A stretch of DNA of 64,000 bases from Billgrantia azerbaijanica (GTDB lineage: Bacteria > Pseudomonadota > Gammaproteobacteria > Pseudomonadales > Halomonadaceae): NCBI GenBank assembly GCA_004551485.1, contig SBLD01000003.1, forward strand, positions 372,001 through 436,000, given 5' to 3'. Shown one piece after another: positions 41,012-53,070 of this stretch. The position numbers and the translations under genes were made by a program. The notes under the pieces were generated by a model. That model did not search any database. It was given only the letters and a program-made list of their open reading frames with translations, and had not been told where the DNA came from. Position 1 is the first letter of the stretch. The number at the start of each line of letters is the position of its first letter.

Positions 41012-41147
41012 AGGAAACACTGCACAAATGCCTGCGCGAGCGAATCGCTGCGTTGCGCGGTGCGCGGAATCCTCACATATACCGCATATGCTCCGGTTCT
41101 GTGCTCCGTGCACTTCATCTCGCTCGTCGATTTGTTCAGCATTTCCT
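41012..41147. mobile_element. MITE-like element with terminal inverted repeats
   Basis: A 136-bp segment with ends AGGAAACACTGCACAAAT (left) and, inverted, AGGAAATGCTGAACAAAT (right). Pairing continues inwards through a shared CGAGCGA and outwards by a few bases. No transposase gene is present. The terminal sequence resembles the inverted repeats of IS-type elements common in halophilic gammaproteobacteria. No target duplication is obvious. It sits in the gap between the 107-residue gene and typA. Confidence 0.6.
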
Positions 41148-41197
41148 GAAGCGTAGTCCGAGCGGTGTGGTGGGCCCAGTACCAGGCCCGACACCAC

Positions 41198-41221
41198 AGC
41201 GCCCGCCGGGTGGCGGGCGCT
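41198..41221 (-). terminator. Hairpin terminator after typA
   Basis: AGCGCCCGCC pairs perfectly with GGCGGGCGCT across a 4-base loop, directly after the minus-strand typA stop at 41229. No T run follows. A second imperfect hairpin lies at about 41164-41195. Confidence 0.6.
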
Positions 41222-41228
41222 GGGACGG

Positions 41229-43082
<1,854 letters not shown>

Positions 43083-43206
43083 AGGGTGTCGCTCGTCAAA
43101 TCTGTACGCACCTATGTACACGTGTGGGAGTGCCCTAGGCGCGGGGTAGGGAGGAGTGGTGGCGCATTGTACAGAGAAGGACGGGGAGGGAATAGCCAAA
43201 AGGCGG

Positions 43207-43743
43207 TCAGTTCGGCGACATTTCGATGCGGGCCTGGCAGGCCCGCAGGCGGTCGAGCAGGTTGGGCAAGGCCTCGAGGTCGAGCGCCGGGTCGAAGCCG
43301 CCGATGCGCTCGAACCAGATGCGCGAGACGCACAGGACGTCGGCCGGGGACTGGCCCTGCAGGCGTCGTCGCAGGCGGGCCAGGCGGCCGGGGCGAGACG
43401 GGGTCAGGACCACCGCGTCGCGCTGCTGCCGGGCGATGCGCTCGGCCGCCTGTTGCAGCCACTGGCTCGACAGCCGGGTATCCGGCCCGGGAAAGACCAG
43501 AACGTCGCCTTGACTGCGTGCCACGGCGGCATTGAGCCGGTCACCCAGGGGAGTGCCTTCGCAGGGACAGAGCCGGGCGCCGAAGCGCTGGGCCAGCTGG
43601 GGCAGGCGCGAGTCCCCGGTGTCGTCGGCCACCAGCAGTTCGATGCTACCGGCCAGGGAGCGGAGCAAGCGCTGCAGGGCGTGGAGTTGGCGTGGAAGCC
43701 TCGAGCCCGCCGTGCGTACGTCCAGTATGAGGCTGAGGTACAT
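43207..43743 (-). CDS. Glycosyltransferase-like (GT2 fold) hypothetical protein
   Basis: A 178-residue protein with a GT-A-like pattern: MYLSLILDVRTAGSRLPRQL at the start, IELLVADDTGDSRLPQLAQR, GTPLGDRLNAAVARSQGDVL-like sequence and VLVFPGPDTRLSSQW. The latter stands where a donor-binding DxD would be. It is shorter than a full GT2 enzyme and may be a divergent or minimal version. The ATG at 43743 with AGGGGAG upstream is preferred; a TTG at 43767 is possible. It stands alone after typA. Confidence 0.55.
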   Translation of the reverse strand: MYLSLILDVRTAGSRLPRQLHALQRLLRSLAGSIELLVADDTGDSRLPQLAQRFGARLCPCEGTPLGDRLNAAVARSQGDVLVFPGPDTRLSSQWLQQAAERIARQQRDAVVLTPSRPGRLARLRRRLQGQSPADVLCVSRIWFERIGGFDPALDLEALPNLLDRLRACQARIEMSPN

Positions 43744-43955
43744 GACAAGGCGGGCTCCCCTGGTCAACGTTCATCGGGCCGGCACGCGGTTGGAGTCAGA
43801 CCATTCTGCTATGTAATGAAGTGTAGTGTTTAGTCATTAAAAGTTTCAATATTCGCGATGGCTGAAATCTCTCCCGCGCCACGTGGGGCTCGCCGTCATC
43901 CCTGAGGGATGAGGTGGGCCAACAGGGGGCAAGCGCCGAGGGGGCAACCAATTTA

Positions 43956-43972
43956 TGCACTATTATGGTGCG
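43956..43972 (+). promoter_or_regulatory. NtrC-binding site upstream of glnA
   Basis: TGCACTATTATGGTGCG matches the NtrC consensus TGCAC-N7-GTGCA at all but the last base. It lies about 180 bases upstream of the sigma-54 promoter, a normal enhancer distance. Confidence 0.75.
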
Positions 43973-44132
43973 CTTAGTCGTCATGGTGCTTTATTTGGGT
44001 GCAGTTTGGCGGCATCAGGCATTGCGAAACGCTGATTCCGAACGGGGAGGAGGTGGGTAGCCGTCGAAAGGGTCTGGATTGATGCTTTCTGATCAGTGGG
44101 TTATCCAGCCGTCTTCCAGAAGGGTGCAAAAC

Positions 44133-44148
44133 TGGCACGCTGCCTGCA
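44133..44148 (+). promoter_or_regulatory. Sigma-54 promoter of glnA
   Basis: TGGCACGCTGCCTGCA has the -24 GG and -12 GC doublets 10 bases apart and fits the sigma-54 consensus TGGCAC-N5-TTGC well. Confidence 0.75.
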
Positions 44149-44285
44149 TTGTTTTGGCCAGTGCCATGATTGTGCATGGCGGCCGTGGGCGATGCGCCTG
44201 CGGCGTGCTACAACAGTCGCTGGCTACACCAGCGCCACAGGATTCACGACCAACGAATCGAGCCATCGCTCAAACGGAGGACATC

Positions 44286-45692
44286 ATGCCTGCCAAGACG
44301 CTCGCCCTGATCGAAGAACACGACATCAAGTGGGTCGATCTGCGTTTCACCGACACCAAAGGCAAGGAGCAGCACGTCACCATCCCGTCGCGTGACGTGG
44401 ACGAGGAGTTCTTCGAGAACGGCCAGATGTTCGACGGCTCCTCCATCTCCGGCTGGAAGGGCATCAACGAGTCGGACATGATCCTGCGTCCCGACGATGG
44501 CACCGCCTTCCTCGACCCCTTCACCGAGGATGCCACCCTGGTGCTGCGCTGCGACATCATCGAGCCGGCCACCATGCAGGGCTATGAGCGCGACCCGCGC
44601 TCCATCGCCAAGCGCGCCGAGGCCTACCTGCAGTCCAGCGGCCTGGGCGACACCGCCTTCTTCGGCCCCGAGCCCGAGTTCTTCATCTTCGACGAGGTGC
44701 ACTGGAAGGCCGATATCGAAGGCGCCATGTACAAGATCACCTCCGAGGAGGGTGCCTGGGCCACCGACCGGCCCATCGAGGGCGGCAACCTGGCACACCG
44801 CCCGCGCGTCAAGGGCGGCTACTTCCCGGTACCGCCGGTGGACAGCTTCCATGACATCCGCAGCGCCATGTGCAACACCCTGGAGGCCATCGGCCTGACC
44901 GTCGAGGTGCATCACCACGAGGTGGCCAACGCTGGCCAGAACGAGATCGGCGTCAAGTTCAACACCCTGGTGAAGAAGGCCGACGAGCTGCAGATGATGA
45001 AGTACGTCATCCACAACGTCGCCCACGCCTATGGCAAGACCGCCACCTTCATGCCCAAGCCGCTGGTCGGCGACAACGGCAGCGGCATGCACGTGCACCA
45101 GTCGTTCTGGAAGGATGGCGTCAACCAGTTCGCCGGCGACCAGTACGCGGGCCTCTCCGAGATGGCGCTCTACTACATCGGCGGCATCATCAAGCACGCC
45201 CGTGCCCTGAACGCCTTCGCCAACGCCTCCACCAACTCCTACAAGCGCCTGGTGCCGGGCTTCGAGGCGCCGGTGATGCTGGCCTACAGCGCCCGCAACC
45301 GCAGTGCCTCCCTGCGTATCCCCTATACCGCGAGCCCCAAGGGCAAGCGCGTCGAGCTCCGCTTCCCGGACCCGACCGCCAACCCCTACCTGTGCTTCGC
45401 CTCCATGCTGATGGCCGGCATCGACGGCATCAAGAACAAGATCCACCCCGGCGATGCCATGGACAAGAACCTCTACGACCTGCCGCCGGAAGAGGGCAAG
45501 GCCGTGCCGACCGTGGCCGAGAGCCTCGATCAGGCCCTCGAGGCGCTGGACAAGGACCGTGCCTTCCTCACCGAGGGTGGCGTGTTCACCGACGAGATGA
45601 TCGACGCCTACATCGAGCTCAAGATGGAAGACGTGGAGCGGCTGCGCATGGCCACGCACCCGGTCGAGTTCGACATGTACTACAGCTGCTGA
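44286..45692 (+). CDS. glnA: Glutamine synthetase type I
   Basis: A 468-residue enzyme that makes glutamine from glutamate, ammonia and ATP, in the cytoplasm as a dodecamer. Family motifs include [60 protein letters not shown] and NRSASLRIP. The adenylylation tyrosine is in [10 protein letters not shown] near residue 398, so GlnE control is expected. The start is the ATG at 44286 behind AACGGAGG. Upstream sigma-54 and NtrC sites, and downstream ntrBC, place it in the nitrogen-control regulon. Confidence 0.98.
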   Translation: MPAKTLALIEEHDIKWVDLRFTDTKGKEQHVTIPSRDVDEEFFENGQMFDGSSISGWKGINESDMILRPDDGTAFLDPFTEDATLVLRCDIIEPATMQGYERDPRSIAKRAEAYLQSSGLGDTAFFGPEPEFFIFDEVHWKADIEGAMYKITSEEGAWATDRPIEGGNLAHRPRVKGGYFPVPPVDSFHDIRSAMCNTLEAIGLTVEVHHHEVANAGQNEIGVKFNTLVKKADELQMMKYVIHNVAHAYGKTATFMPKPLVGDNGSGMHVHQSFWKDGVNQFAGDQYAGLSEMALYYIGGIIKHARALNAFANASTNSYKRLVPGFEAPVMLAYSARNRSASLRIPYTASPKGKRVELRFPDPTANPYLCFASMLMAGIDGIKNKIHPGDAMDKNLYDLPPEEGKAVPTVAESLDQALEALDKDRAFLTEGGVFTDEMIDAYIELKMEDVERLRMATHPVEFDMYYSC

Positions 45693-45759
45693 TGGCGGCT
45701 GCGGCCGGGTCCGGTGCGGCCCGGTCGAGTGGCGGCGTGGTCACGCCGCTCGAAAGAGA

Positions 45760-45785
45760 GGGGGTTCCGCCATGGCGGAACCCCC
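45760..45785. terminator. Perfect 26-bp palindrome, glnA terminator
   Basis: GGGGGTTCCGCCA directly abuts its exact reverse complement TGGCGGAACCCCC; a few central bases would form the loop. It lies 68 bases after the glnA stop. Only a short TTG follows, so termination may depend on the strong stem alone. Confidence 0.75.
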
Positions 45786-45877
45786 TTGCATTGTGACGTA
45801 CACTGCGGTCAGGGTTGCCGCTGGTCGAAAGCGTCGCCGGCAGTCCCGCTGCGGACAGTCACCTGGGGAGAAAGCCG

Positions 45878-46453
45878 ATGGCCAAGGTCGCCTGGATCGT
45901 CGTCATGGGGCTGGCGCTGGCCGCCCAGGCCGGCGCGACGACCGTCTATCGGACCACCGATGCCCAGGGCAACGTGGTGTTCACCGACGACCCGGAGCGC
46001 GGCGGGGAGCGGGTCGAGCTCGAGCCGGTGACCGTGGTGCCGTCGCGCGAGGCCGGGGCAGCGCCCCGAGCGCAGCCCGAGACGACGCAACGCCCCGAGA
46101 GTGCGCCGGGGCGGCCCTTCATGCCCTACGACCGTTTCCGCATCGCCACGCCGGCCGACGAGGAGACCCTGCCCACCGGGGCGGCGGGCAACGTGGCGGT
46201 GGAGCTCGCCATCGTGCCGCCGCTGCGCGAGGATCATCGCGTGCGCCTGCTTCTCGACGGTCGGGTGAGCCAGAGCGCCCTGCACACCGACGCCTTCCTG
46301 CTCAACAATCTGCCCCGCGGCGAGCACGTGCTGCAGGCCGAGCTGCTGGACGCGGGCGGCGAGGTGCGCCACCGCACCGAGCCGGTGACCCTCTACGTGC
46401 AGCGGGCGAGCGTCAACCTGCCGCAGAACCCCAACAATCCCGCGTCCAACTGA
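45878..46453 (+). CDS. DUF4124 domain-containing exported protein
   Basis: A 191-residue protein with a signal peptide (cleavage near AQAGATTVY) and the DUF4124 signature TTVYRTTDAQGNVVFTDDP, a small SH3-like fold. A proline- and glutamate-rich linker follows, then a beta-rich domain with VELAIVPPLREDHRVRLLLD. Such genes commonly lie between glnA and ntrB in gammaproteobacteria; their function is unknown. The start at 45878 gives the signal peptide, with GGGGAGAAAG upstream. Confidence 0.82.
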   Translation: MAKVAWIVVMGLALAAQAGATTVYRTTDAQGNVVFTDDPERGGERVELEPVTVVPSREAGAAPRAQPETTQRPESAPGRPFMPYDRFRIATPADEETLPTGAAGNVAVELAIVPPLREDHRVRLLLDGRVSQSALHTDAFLLNNLPRGEHVLQAELLDAGGEVRHRTEPVTLYVQRASVNLPQNPNNPASN

Positions 46454-46558
46454 GCGCGGTCGTCTTCTCTTCCCTTGCGCCGGGAGCGGGCATCCGCCGC
46501 GTCGCCCGCGCCAGCATGGCGCCCGGCGGGGCACGCGGACTGGCCGATGCTGTCAATA

Positions 46559-46575
46559 TGCACCATATTGGTGCA
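46559..46575 (+). promoter_or_regulatory. NtrC-binding site upstream of ntrB
   Basis: TGCACCATATTGGTGCA is a perfect palindrome and a near-ideal NtrC box. It lies about 70 bases before the sigma-54 promoter of ntrB. Confidence 0.88.
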
Positions 46576-46627
46576 TAGAGGGCGCGTGTTTCCCCGCCAA
46601 CCCGCCGCCGTTGCGCCCTTGTGGCGT

Positions 46628-46643
46628 TGGCGCGTTTCTTGCA
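46628..46643 (+). promoter_or_regulatory. Sigma-54 promoter of ntrB
   Basis: TGGCGCGTTTCTTGCA has -24 GG and -12 GC ten bases apart and a T-rich spacer. Together with the NtrC box it implies autoactivation of ntrBC under nitrogen limitation. Confidence 0.75.
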
Positions 46644-46725
46644 ATGCCACTAGGAGACTGACTGACCGCGCCATGACGAGACGCCTGCTCGTTACGAGGG
46701 CAGGCGCACAGCAAGGAAGGGCACC

Positions 46726-47764
46726 ATGTACCGACGCCTGATGGAACACCTCACCACCGCGGTGCTGCTGCTGGATGAGCGGCTCACCGTGCGCTGGATG
46801 AATCCGGCGGCCGAGGCGCTGCTGGCCGTGAGCCTGGGGCGGGTGACGGGCATGCCGCTGTCGGTGCTGCTCGCGGCGGACGACGGCATGCAGGAGGTGC
46901 TGGCCAAGGCACGCGACGACGGCCACCCCTTCACCCAGCGCGAGGTCCGCCTGGAGCTGCTGGGCGGGGCGGCGCTCACCGCCGACTACACGGTCACGCC
47001 GCTCTCCGCCACGGAGCTGCTGGTGGAGATGGAGCCGCGCGACCGCCTGCTGCGCATCTCCCGCGAGGAGGCGCTGCTCAACCGCCAGGAGGCGATCAAG
47101 GTCCTCTCCCGCGGCCTGGCCCACGAGGTCAAGAACCCCCTGGGTGGCATCCGCGGCGCGGCCCAGCTGCTCGAGCGCGACCTCGACGACCCGGCGCTCA
47201 AGGAGTTCACGCGCATCATCGTCGAGGAGGTGGACCGCCTGCGCGACCTGGTGGACACCATGCTGGGGCCCAACCGCGTCGCGCAGCATGCGCCGCTCAA
47301 TATCCACAAGGTACTGGAGCGGGTGCGCGCGCTGCTGGTGGCCGAGACCCCCGACGTGCACATCGAGCGCGACTACGACCCCAGCCTGCCGGACTTCCCC
47401 GGCGACGAGGCACAGATGATCCAGGCCGTGCTCAACGTGGCGCGCAATGCCGTGGAGGCGATGCGCGAGGCCGGCACCGAGGCACCGCAGCTGCTGATGC
47501 GCACCCGCGCGCGGCGCCAGTTCACCCTGGGGGCCGAGCGCCACCGCCTGGTCTGCGAGGTGGCGCTGGTCGACAACGGGCCGGGCGTTCCCGCCAGCCT
47601 CCAGGAAACCCTCTTCTATCCGATGGTCTCGGGCCGCGCCGAAGGCAGCGGCCTGGGACTCTCCATCGCCCAGGGCATCCTGCACCAGCATCAGGGACTG
47701 ATCGAGTGCGAGTCGCGCCCGGGGCACACCGAATTCCGACTGCTGATTCCCCTGGAGAAGCGCC

Positions 47765-47772
<8 letters not shown>
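46726..47772 (+). CDS. glnL: Nitrogen regulation sensor histidine kinase NtrB (GlnL)
   Basis: A 348-residue cytosolic kinase/phosphatase that controls NtrC in response to PII. It has an N-terminal PAS domain (residues 5-100), the phospho-acceptor His133 in RGLAHEVKNPLGGIRG, and an ATPase domain with NVARNAVEAM, VDNGPGVP and GRAEGSGLGLSIAQG. No membrane segment is present, as expected. The start at 46726 follows AGCAAGGAAGG. Its end overlaps ntrC by 8 bases. Confidence 0.96.
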
Positions 47773-49177
<1,405 letters not shown>

Positions 49178-49220
49178 GCGGTCGGTGACTCCGCGCACAC
49201 AGGGGCGTACGCGACGCGGC

Positions 49221-49244
49221 CCAGGCCGGTAAACGCTGGCCTGG
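49221..49244 (+). terminator. Possible terminator after ntrC
   Basis: CCAGGCC pairs with GGCCTGG across a 10-base loop, 43 bases after the ntrC stop. No T run; a weak candidate. Confidence 0.35.
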
Positions 49245-49350
49245 TCGCCTGGGCGCGTTCTCGGCTATGGTACTAAAGGCGCATTGCCGACCCTGCCCGG
49301 GATACCTAGCTTCGCAAGAGGCAGCCTTTCATATTGTAGGATAGGTATCC

Positions 49351-50313
49351 ATGGCGACCCCTTTCCCTCCTGGCGAGCGCCTGCCCGACCGCGTGCATGT
49401 CACCGAGGTCGGGCCGCGCGACGGCCTGCAGAACGAGCCCGTGGTGCTGGCCACGGCGGACAAGCTGGCGCTGGTGCACTCGCTGGTCGAGGCGGGCGTG
49501 CGCGAGTTCGAACTGACCTCCTTCGTCAGCCCCCGGGCGGTGCCCGCCCTGGCCGATGCGGCCGAGCTGGTGGCCGCGGTGCGTGACGTTCCCGGGGTGC
49601 ACGTCTCGGCACTGGTGCCCAACCTGCGCGGTGCCGAGCGGGCGCTCGCCGCGGGCGTCGACGCCGTGGTGCTGTTCGTGTCGGCGTCGGAGAGCCACAA
49701 CGCCAAGAACGTCAACCGCCGCATCGAGGCGTCGCTGGCCGGCTTCGAGGCGATTGCGCGCCACCTCGAGGGCAGCGGCATCGAGCTGCGCGGCGCGATC
49801 GCCACCAGCTTCGGCTGCCCCTTCGAGGGCGAGGTGCCGGTCGCGGCGGTGGGGCGCATCGCGCGCCGTTTCGCCGACCTCGGCGCGCGCTACGTCTCGC
49901 TGGGCGATACCACCGGCATGGCCACGCCGCCGCTGGTCGCCGAGCGCATCCGCCACCTGCGCGAGGCGGTCCCCGAGATCGTTCCCACCCTGCATTTCCA
50001 CAACACGCGCGGCATCGGCCTGGTCAACGTCATGCAGGGCCTGCGGCTGGGCGTCGACCGCTACGAGAGCGCCATCGGCGGGCTCGGCGGCTGCCCGTTC
50101 GCCCCGGGGGCCTCGGGCAACATCGCCAGCGAGGACCTCATCTACCTGCTCGACGAGATGGAGATCGCCACCGGCATCGCGCTCGATGGCCTGATCGAGG
50201 CGGCGCGCCTGGCGACGCGCCTGATGGGGCGGGAGCTGCCCGCCCAGGTCTCCAAGGCGGGACCGCGGTTGGCGACCCATGATGCCACCTGCACGCTCAC
50301 GGCCAAGGGGTGA
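49351..50313 (+). CDS. HMG-CoA lyase-family enzyme
   Basis: A 320-residue DRE-TIM metallolyase. The N-terminal VTEVGPRDGLQNEP, the metal-site LHFHNTRGIGLVN, and the cysteine loop AIGGLGGCPFAPGASGN are all typical of hydroxymethylglutaryl-CoA lyase, which yields acetyl-CoA and acetoacetate. AGGATAG precedes the ATG. The adjoining CoA-transferase and tripartite transporter suggest that it cleaves the CoA ester of an imported branched acid rather than acting only in leucine breakdown. Related lyases acting on similar 3-hydroxy-acyl-CoAs are possible. Confidence 0.9.
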   Translation: MATPFPPGERLPDRVHVTEVGPRDGLQNEPVVLATADKLALVHSLVEAGVREFELTSFVSPRAVPALADAAELVAAVRDVPGVHVSALVPNLRGAERALAAGVDAVVLFVSASESHNAKNVNRRIEASLAGFEAIARHLEGSGIELRGAIATSFGCPFEGEVPVAAVGRIARRFADLGARYVSLGDTTGMATPPLVAERIRHLREAVPEIVPTLHFHNTRGIGLVNVMQGLRLGVDRYESAIGGLGGCPFAPGASGNIASEDLIYLLDEMEIATGIALDGLIEAARLATRLMGRELPAQVSKAGPRLATHDATCTLTAKG

Positions 50314-50318
50314 CACGG

Positions 50319-51515
50319 ATGCCATCAGCACAGCCTCACGGAACCCTGAGCGGCATTCGCGTCATCGACCTGACGCGGGTGATTTCCGGCCCCTTCTGCA
50401 CCCAGATCCTCGGTGACCATGGCGCCGACGTGATCAAGGTCGAGCCCCCGGGGCGGGGCGACGTGGTGCGCAGCCAGGGCAACATGGTCAACGGCGAGAG
50501 CTGGTATTTCGCGCAGTTCAACCGCAACAAGCGCTCGCTGACCCTGGACCTGCGCCACGACGAGGGCAAGGCGATCCTCTATCGCCTGCTGGACGAGGCC
50601 GACGTGCTGGTGGAGAACTTCCGCCCCGGGGTGCTGGCCAAGATGGGCCTCGACGACGACACCCTGCGCGAGCGCTTCCCGCACCTGGTGGTCGGGCGCA
50701 TCAACGGCTTCGGCTCCACCGGCCCCTACCGCGACCGGCCCGCCTACGATTTCATCGCCCAGGCGATGAGCGGTTTCATGGGCGTCAATGGCCCGGCCGA
50801 CGGCGAGCCGATGCGCGCCGCGCCGCCGATCAGCGACATGGTCGCCAGCCAGAACCTGGCCTTCGGCATCTGCGCCGCCCTGGTGCGGCGGGCCACCACC
50901 GGGCAGGGGGACATCGTCGAGACGGCGCTGACCAACGGCCTGATCGCCATGATGGGCTACCTGGCCGCCGAGTTCTTCGCCACCGAGCGGGTCCCGGCGC
51001 GCACCGGCAACGACCACCCCATGCTCTACCCCTACGGCCTGTTCAAGGCCAGCGACGGCGAAGTGGCGATCGCGCCGAGCAACGACACCATGGTGGCGCG
51101 CTTTCTCAAGGCCCTGGACATGCTGTACCTGCTCGACGACGAACGCTTCGCCGACAACGCGCGGCGCATGGCCAACCGCGAGGCGCTGCGCGATATCCTC
51201 AACGGCGTGATCGAGCGGCGCCGCGTCGACGAGTGGATCGACCACCTCAACCGGGCCGGGGTGCCCTGTGGGCGCGTCCACGACCTGCGCGAGACCTTCG
51301 ACGATCCGCAGGTGCGGGCGCAAGCGATGCGCCTGGAGCTGGAACAGGCCTCCGGCAAGGTGCCGGTGACCGGCTTCCCGGTCAAGCTGCGCGAGGCCCC
51401 GGCCAGCCTCTACCACCCGGTGCCGCGTCTCGGCGAGCACACCCGGCCGCTGCTGGGCGAGCTGGGCCTGTCCGAGCACGAGCTGGATGACCTGGCCGCG
51501 CGCGGCGTCATCTGA
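50319..51515 (+). CDS. CaiB/BaiF family (class III) CoA transferase
   Basis: A 398-residue CoA transferase with the family start GIRVIDLTRVISGPFCTQIL, DVIKVEPPGRGD, the catalytic aspartate region AYDFIAQAMSGFMGVNG, and GQGDIVETALTNGLI. These enzymes move CoA between acyl-CoAs and free acids, often from succinyl-CoA. It begins 5 bases past the lyase stop (ATG at 50319, with AAGGGG upstream; GTG at 50310 also possible). The pair forms an activation-plus-cleavage module. Confidence 0.92.
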   Translation: MPSAQPHGTLSGIRVIDLTRVISGPFCTQILGDHGADVIKVEPPGRGDVVRSQGNMVNGESWYFAQFNRNKRSLTLDLRHDEGKAILYRLLDEADVLVENFRPGVLAKMGLDDDTLRERFPHLVVGRINGFGSTGPYRDRPAYDFIAQAMSGFMGVNGPADGEPMRAAPPISDMVASQNLAFGICAALVRRATTGQGDIVETALTNGLIAMMGYLAAEFFATERVPARTGNDHPMLYPYGLFKASDGEVAIAPSNDTMVARFLKALDMLYLLDDERFADNARRMANREALRDILNGVIERRRVDEWIDHLNRAGVPCGRVHDLRETFDDPQVRAQAMRLELEQASGKVPVTGFPVKLREAPASLYHPVPRLGEHTRPLLGELGLSEHELDDLAARGVI

Positions 51516-51544
51516 ACCACCCACCACGCCAACCCGTCACAGCA

Positions 51545-51564
51545 ATCCGACACAACAATCGGAT
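51545..51564 (+). other. Small intercistronic hairpin
   Basis: ATCCGA pairs with TCGGAT across 8 bases in the 76-base gap before tctC. It may be an RNA processing or stability site that raises expression of the binding protein. Low weight. Confidence 0.3.
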
Positions 51565-51591
51565 ACAACAACAACGCGGAGGAACACGCCA

Positions 51592-52587
51592 ATGCAGCCC
51601 CTCTCCAAGCGTCTCCACGGTATCGCCGCCGCAGCCCTGCTGGGTGCCGGCATGACCCTCAGCGCGCCCAGCCAGGCGCTGCCCATCGACGAATGCATCG
51701 CCCCGGCAGATCCCGGGGGCGGCTGGGACTTCACCTGCCGCAGCGTCGGCAAACTGCTGCTCGAGCTCGACCTGGTCGACAGCCCCGTGCAGGTCACCAA
51801 CATGCCGGGAGGCGTGGGCGCCGTGGCCTTCGCCAACGTGGCCAGCGATCGCGCCGACGACAGCGACCTGATCGTGGCGACCAGCACCGTGGGGGTCACC
51901 CAGATCGCCCAGGGCAAGTACCCCGGCGGCGCCGACACCATGCGCTGGCTGGGCATGCTGGGCACCGATGTCGGGGTCATCCTCGTCGATGACGAGAGCG
52001 AGTATCAGACCCTCGACCAGCTGCTCGACACCATCGTCGACGACCCGGGCGCGCTCTCCCTCGCCGGCTCCAGCGGCGCCGGCGGCTGGGACCACATCCG
52101 CGCGCTGATGCTGGCCAAGGCTGCCGGGTTGCCCGGCGAGCAGATCGGTCGCCTGCGCTGGGTGCAGTTCGACGGCGGTGGTCCCGCCGTGACCCAGATG
52201 ATGGGCGGCCACGTCGACGCCGTGTCCACCGACCTGGGCGAGATCGCCGGCTTCATCGAGTCGGGCGACGTGCGCGTGCTGGCGGTGCTCTCCGAGGAGC
52301 CGCTGCCCGAGCCCTTCGCCGACCTGCCCACCGCGGCGTCCCAGGGTTACGACGTGGCCGGCTACAACTGGCGCGGCTTCTATACCGGCGGCGAGGTCTC
52401 CGACGCCGACTATGCCGCCCTGGTGGAGGACCTGAAGACGCTCTACGACAGCGACGAGTGGAAGGCGGTCGCCCAGCAGAACGGCCTGGTGCCGCTGTGG
52501 CGCGGCGGTGACGAGTTCGATGCCTTCGTCCGCGACTCCATCGACGAGGTCGAGGCGATCTCGCGGGAGATCGGGGTCATCCAGTGA
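51592..52587 (+). CDS. tctC: Tripartite tricarboxylate transporter receptor, TctC family
   Basis: A 331-residue periplasmic solute receptor with a signal peptide (cleavage near SQALPIDE). Family motifs include APADPGGGWDFTCRSVGKLL, VTNMPGGVGAVAFANVAS and the ligand-loop SLAGSSGAGGWDHIRALML. TctC proteins bind carboxylic acids and hand them to TctAB. The start at 51592 gives the signal peptide and follows GCGGAGGAA. The upstream CoA transferase and lyase hint at a branched C5-C6 dicarboxylate ligand. Confidence 0.92.
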   Translation: MQPLSKRLHGIAAAALLGAGMTLSAPSQALPIDECIAPADPGGGWDFTCRSVGKLLLELDLVDSPVQVTNMPGGVGAVAFANVASDRADDSDLIVATSTVGVTQIAQGKYPGGADTMRWLGMLGTDVGVILVDDESEYQTLDQLLDTIVDDPGALSLAGSSGAGGWDHIRALMLAKAAGLPGEQIGRLRWVQFDGGGPAVTQMMGGHVDAVSTDLGEIAGFIESGDVRVLAVLSEEPLPEPFADLPTAASQGYDVAGYNWRGFYTGGEVSDADYAALVEDLKTLYDSDEWKAVAQQNGLVPLWRGGDEFDAFVRDSIDEVEAISREIGVIQ

Positions 52588-53060
52588 GCGAGCCGCTACG
52601 CGACGACGCCGGGCGGGTGCCCGGCGTCATCGGCGATCGCATCGCCGGCGCCCTGCTGCTGGTACTGGCCCTGGGCGCCTGGTGGCTCTCCCACGACCTC
52701 GAGTCGGGCTTCATGCAGCCCATCGGGCCGGGCGAGTACCCGCGGCTGATCAGCCTGCCCCTGGCGGCGCTGTCGCTGCTGCTCATCCTGCGGCCCGGGT
52801 TCAACCAGCGCTGGCCGGGGCGTGCCGCCCTGCTGCGTCAGGCGCTGACGCTGCTGGTGCTGGCCAGCTATGCCGGCCTGGTCAAGCCGCTGGGCTTCCT
52901 GCCCGCCTCGCTGGTGGCGGTGACCCTGCTGATCCGCCTGTTCGGAGCGCCCTGGAAGCCCGCCCTGGCCAGCGGCAGCGGCCTCACCCTGGCCCTCTAC
53001 GCGCTGTTCGAATTCGTTCTCGGCATGCCGCTGCCCGACATGCCGGGGCTGGACTGGTAA
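52584..53060 (+). CDS. tctB: Tripartite tricarboxylate transporter small subunit TctB
   Basis: A 158-residue membrane protein with four hydrophobic segments (about residues 20-36, 54-69, 85-100 and 105-150) and the family pattern IGPGEYPRLISLPLAALSLL. TctB is the small membrane partner of TctA. The GTG at 52584 overlaps the tctC stop, so the two are coupled. Confidence 0.9.
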   Translation: MSEPLRDDAGRVPGVIGDRIAGALLLVLALGAWWLSHDLESGFMQPIGPGEYPRLISLPLAALSLLLILRPGFNQRWPGRAALLRQALTLLVLASYAGLVKPLGFLPASLVAVTLLIRLFGAPWKPALASGSGLTLALYALFEFVLGMPLPDMPGLDW

Positions 53061-53070
53061 GCCTCGCCCC

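Larger units (their letters stand above)
43744..44285 (+). promoter_or_regulatory. Control region of glnA
   Basis: No gene is seen in this 540-base gap. It holds an NtrC-type box at 43956-43972 and a sigma-54 promoter at 44133-44148, described separately. The part around 43800-43990 is more AT-rich than the neighbours, and a GGTGCA half-site lies near 44000. AACGGAGG at 44273-44280 is the ribosome site for glnA. Confidence 0.7.

Noticed and set aside
45760-45785. Operator for a dimeric regulator
   Set aside because: The perfect palindrome lies after glnA and between co-directional genes with no promoter beside it; a terminator is the simpler reading.
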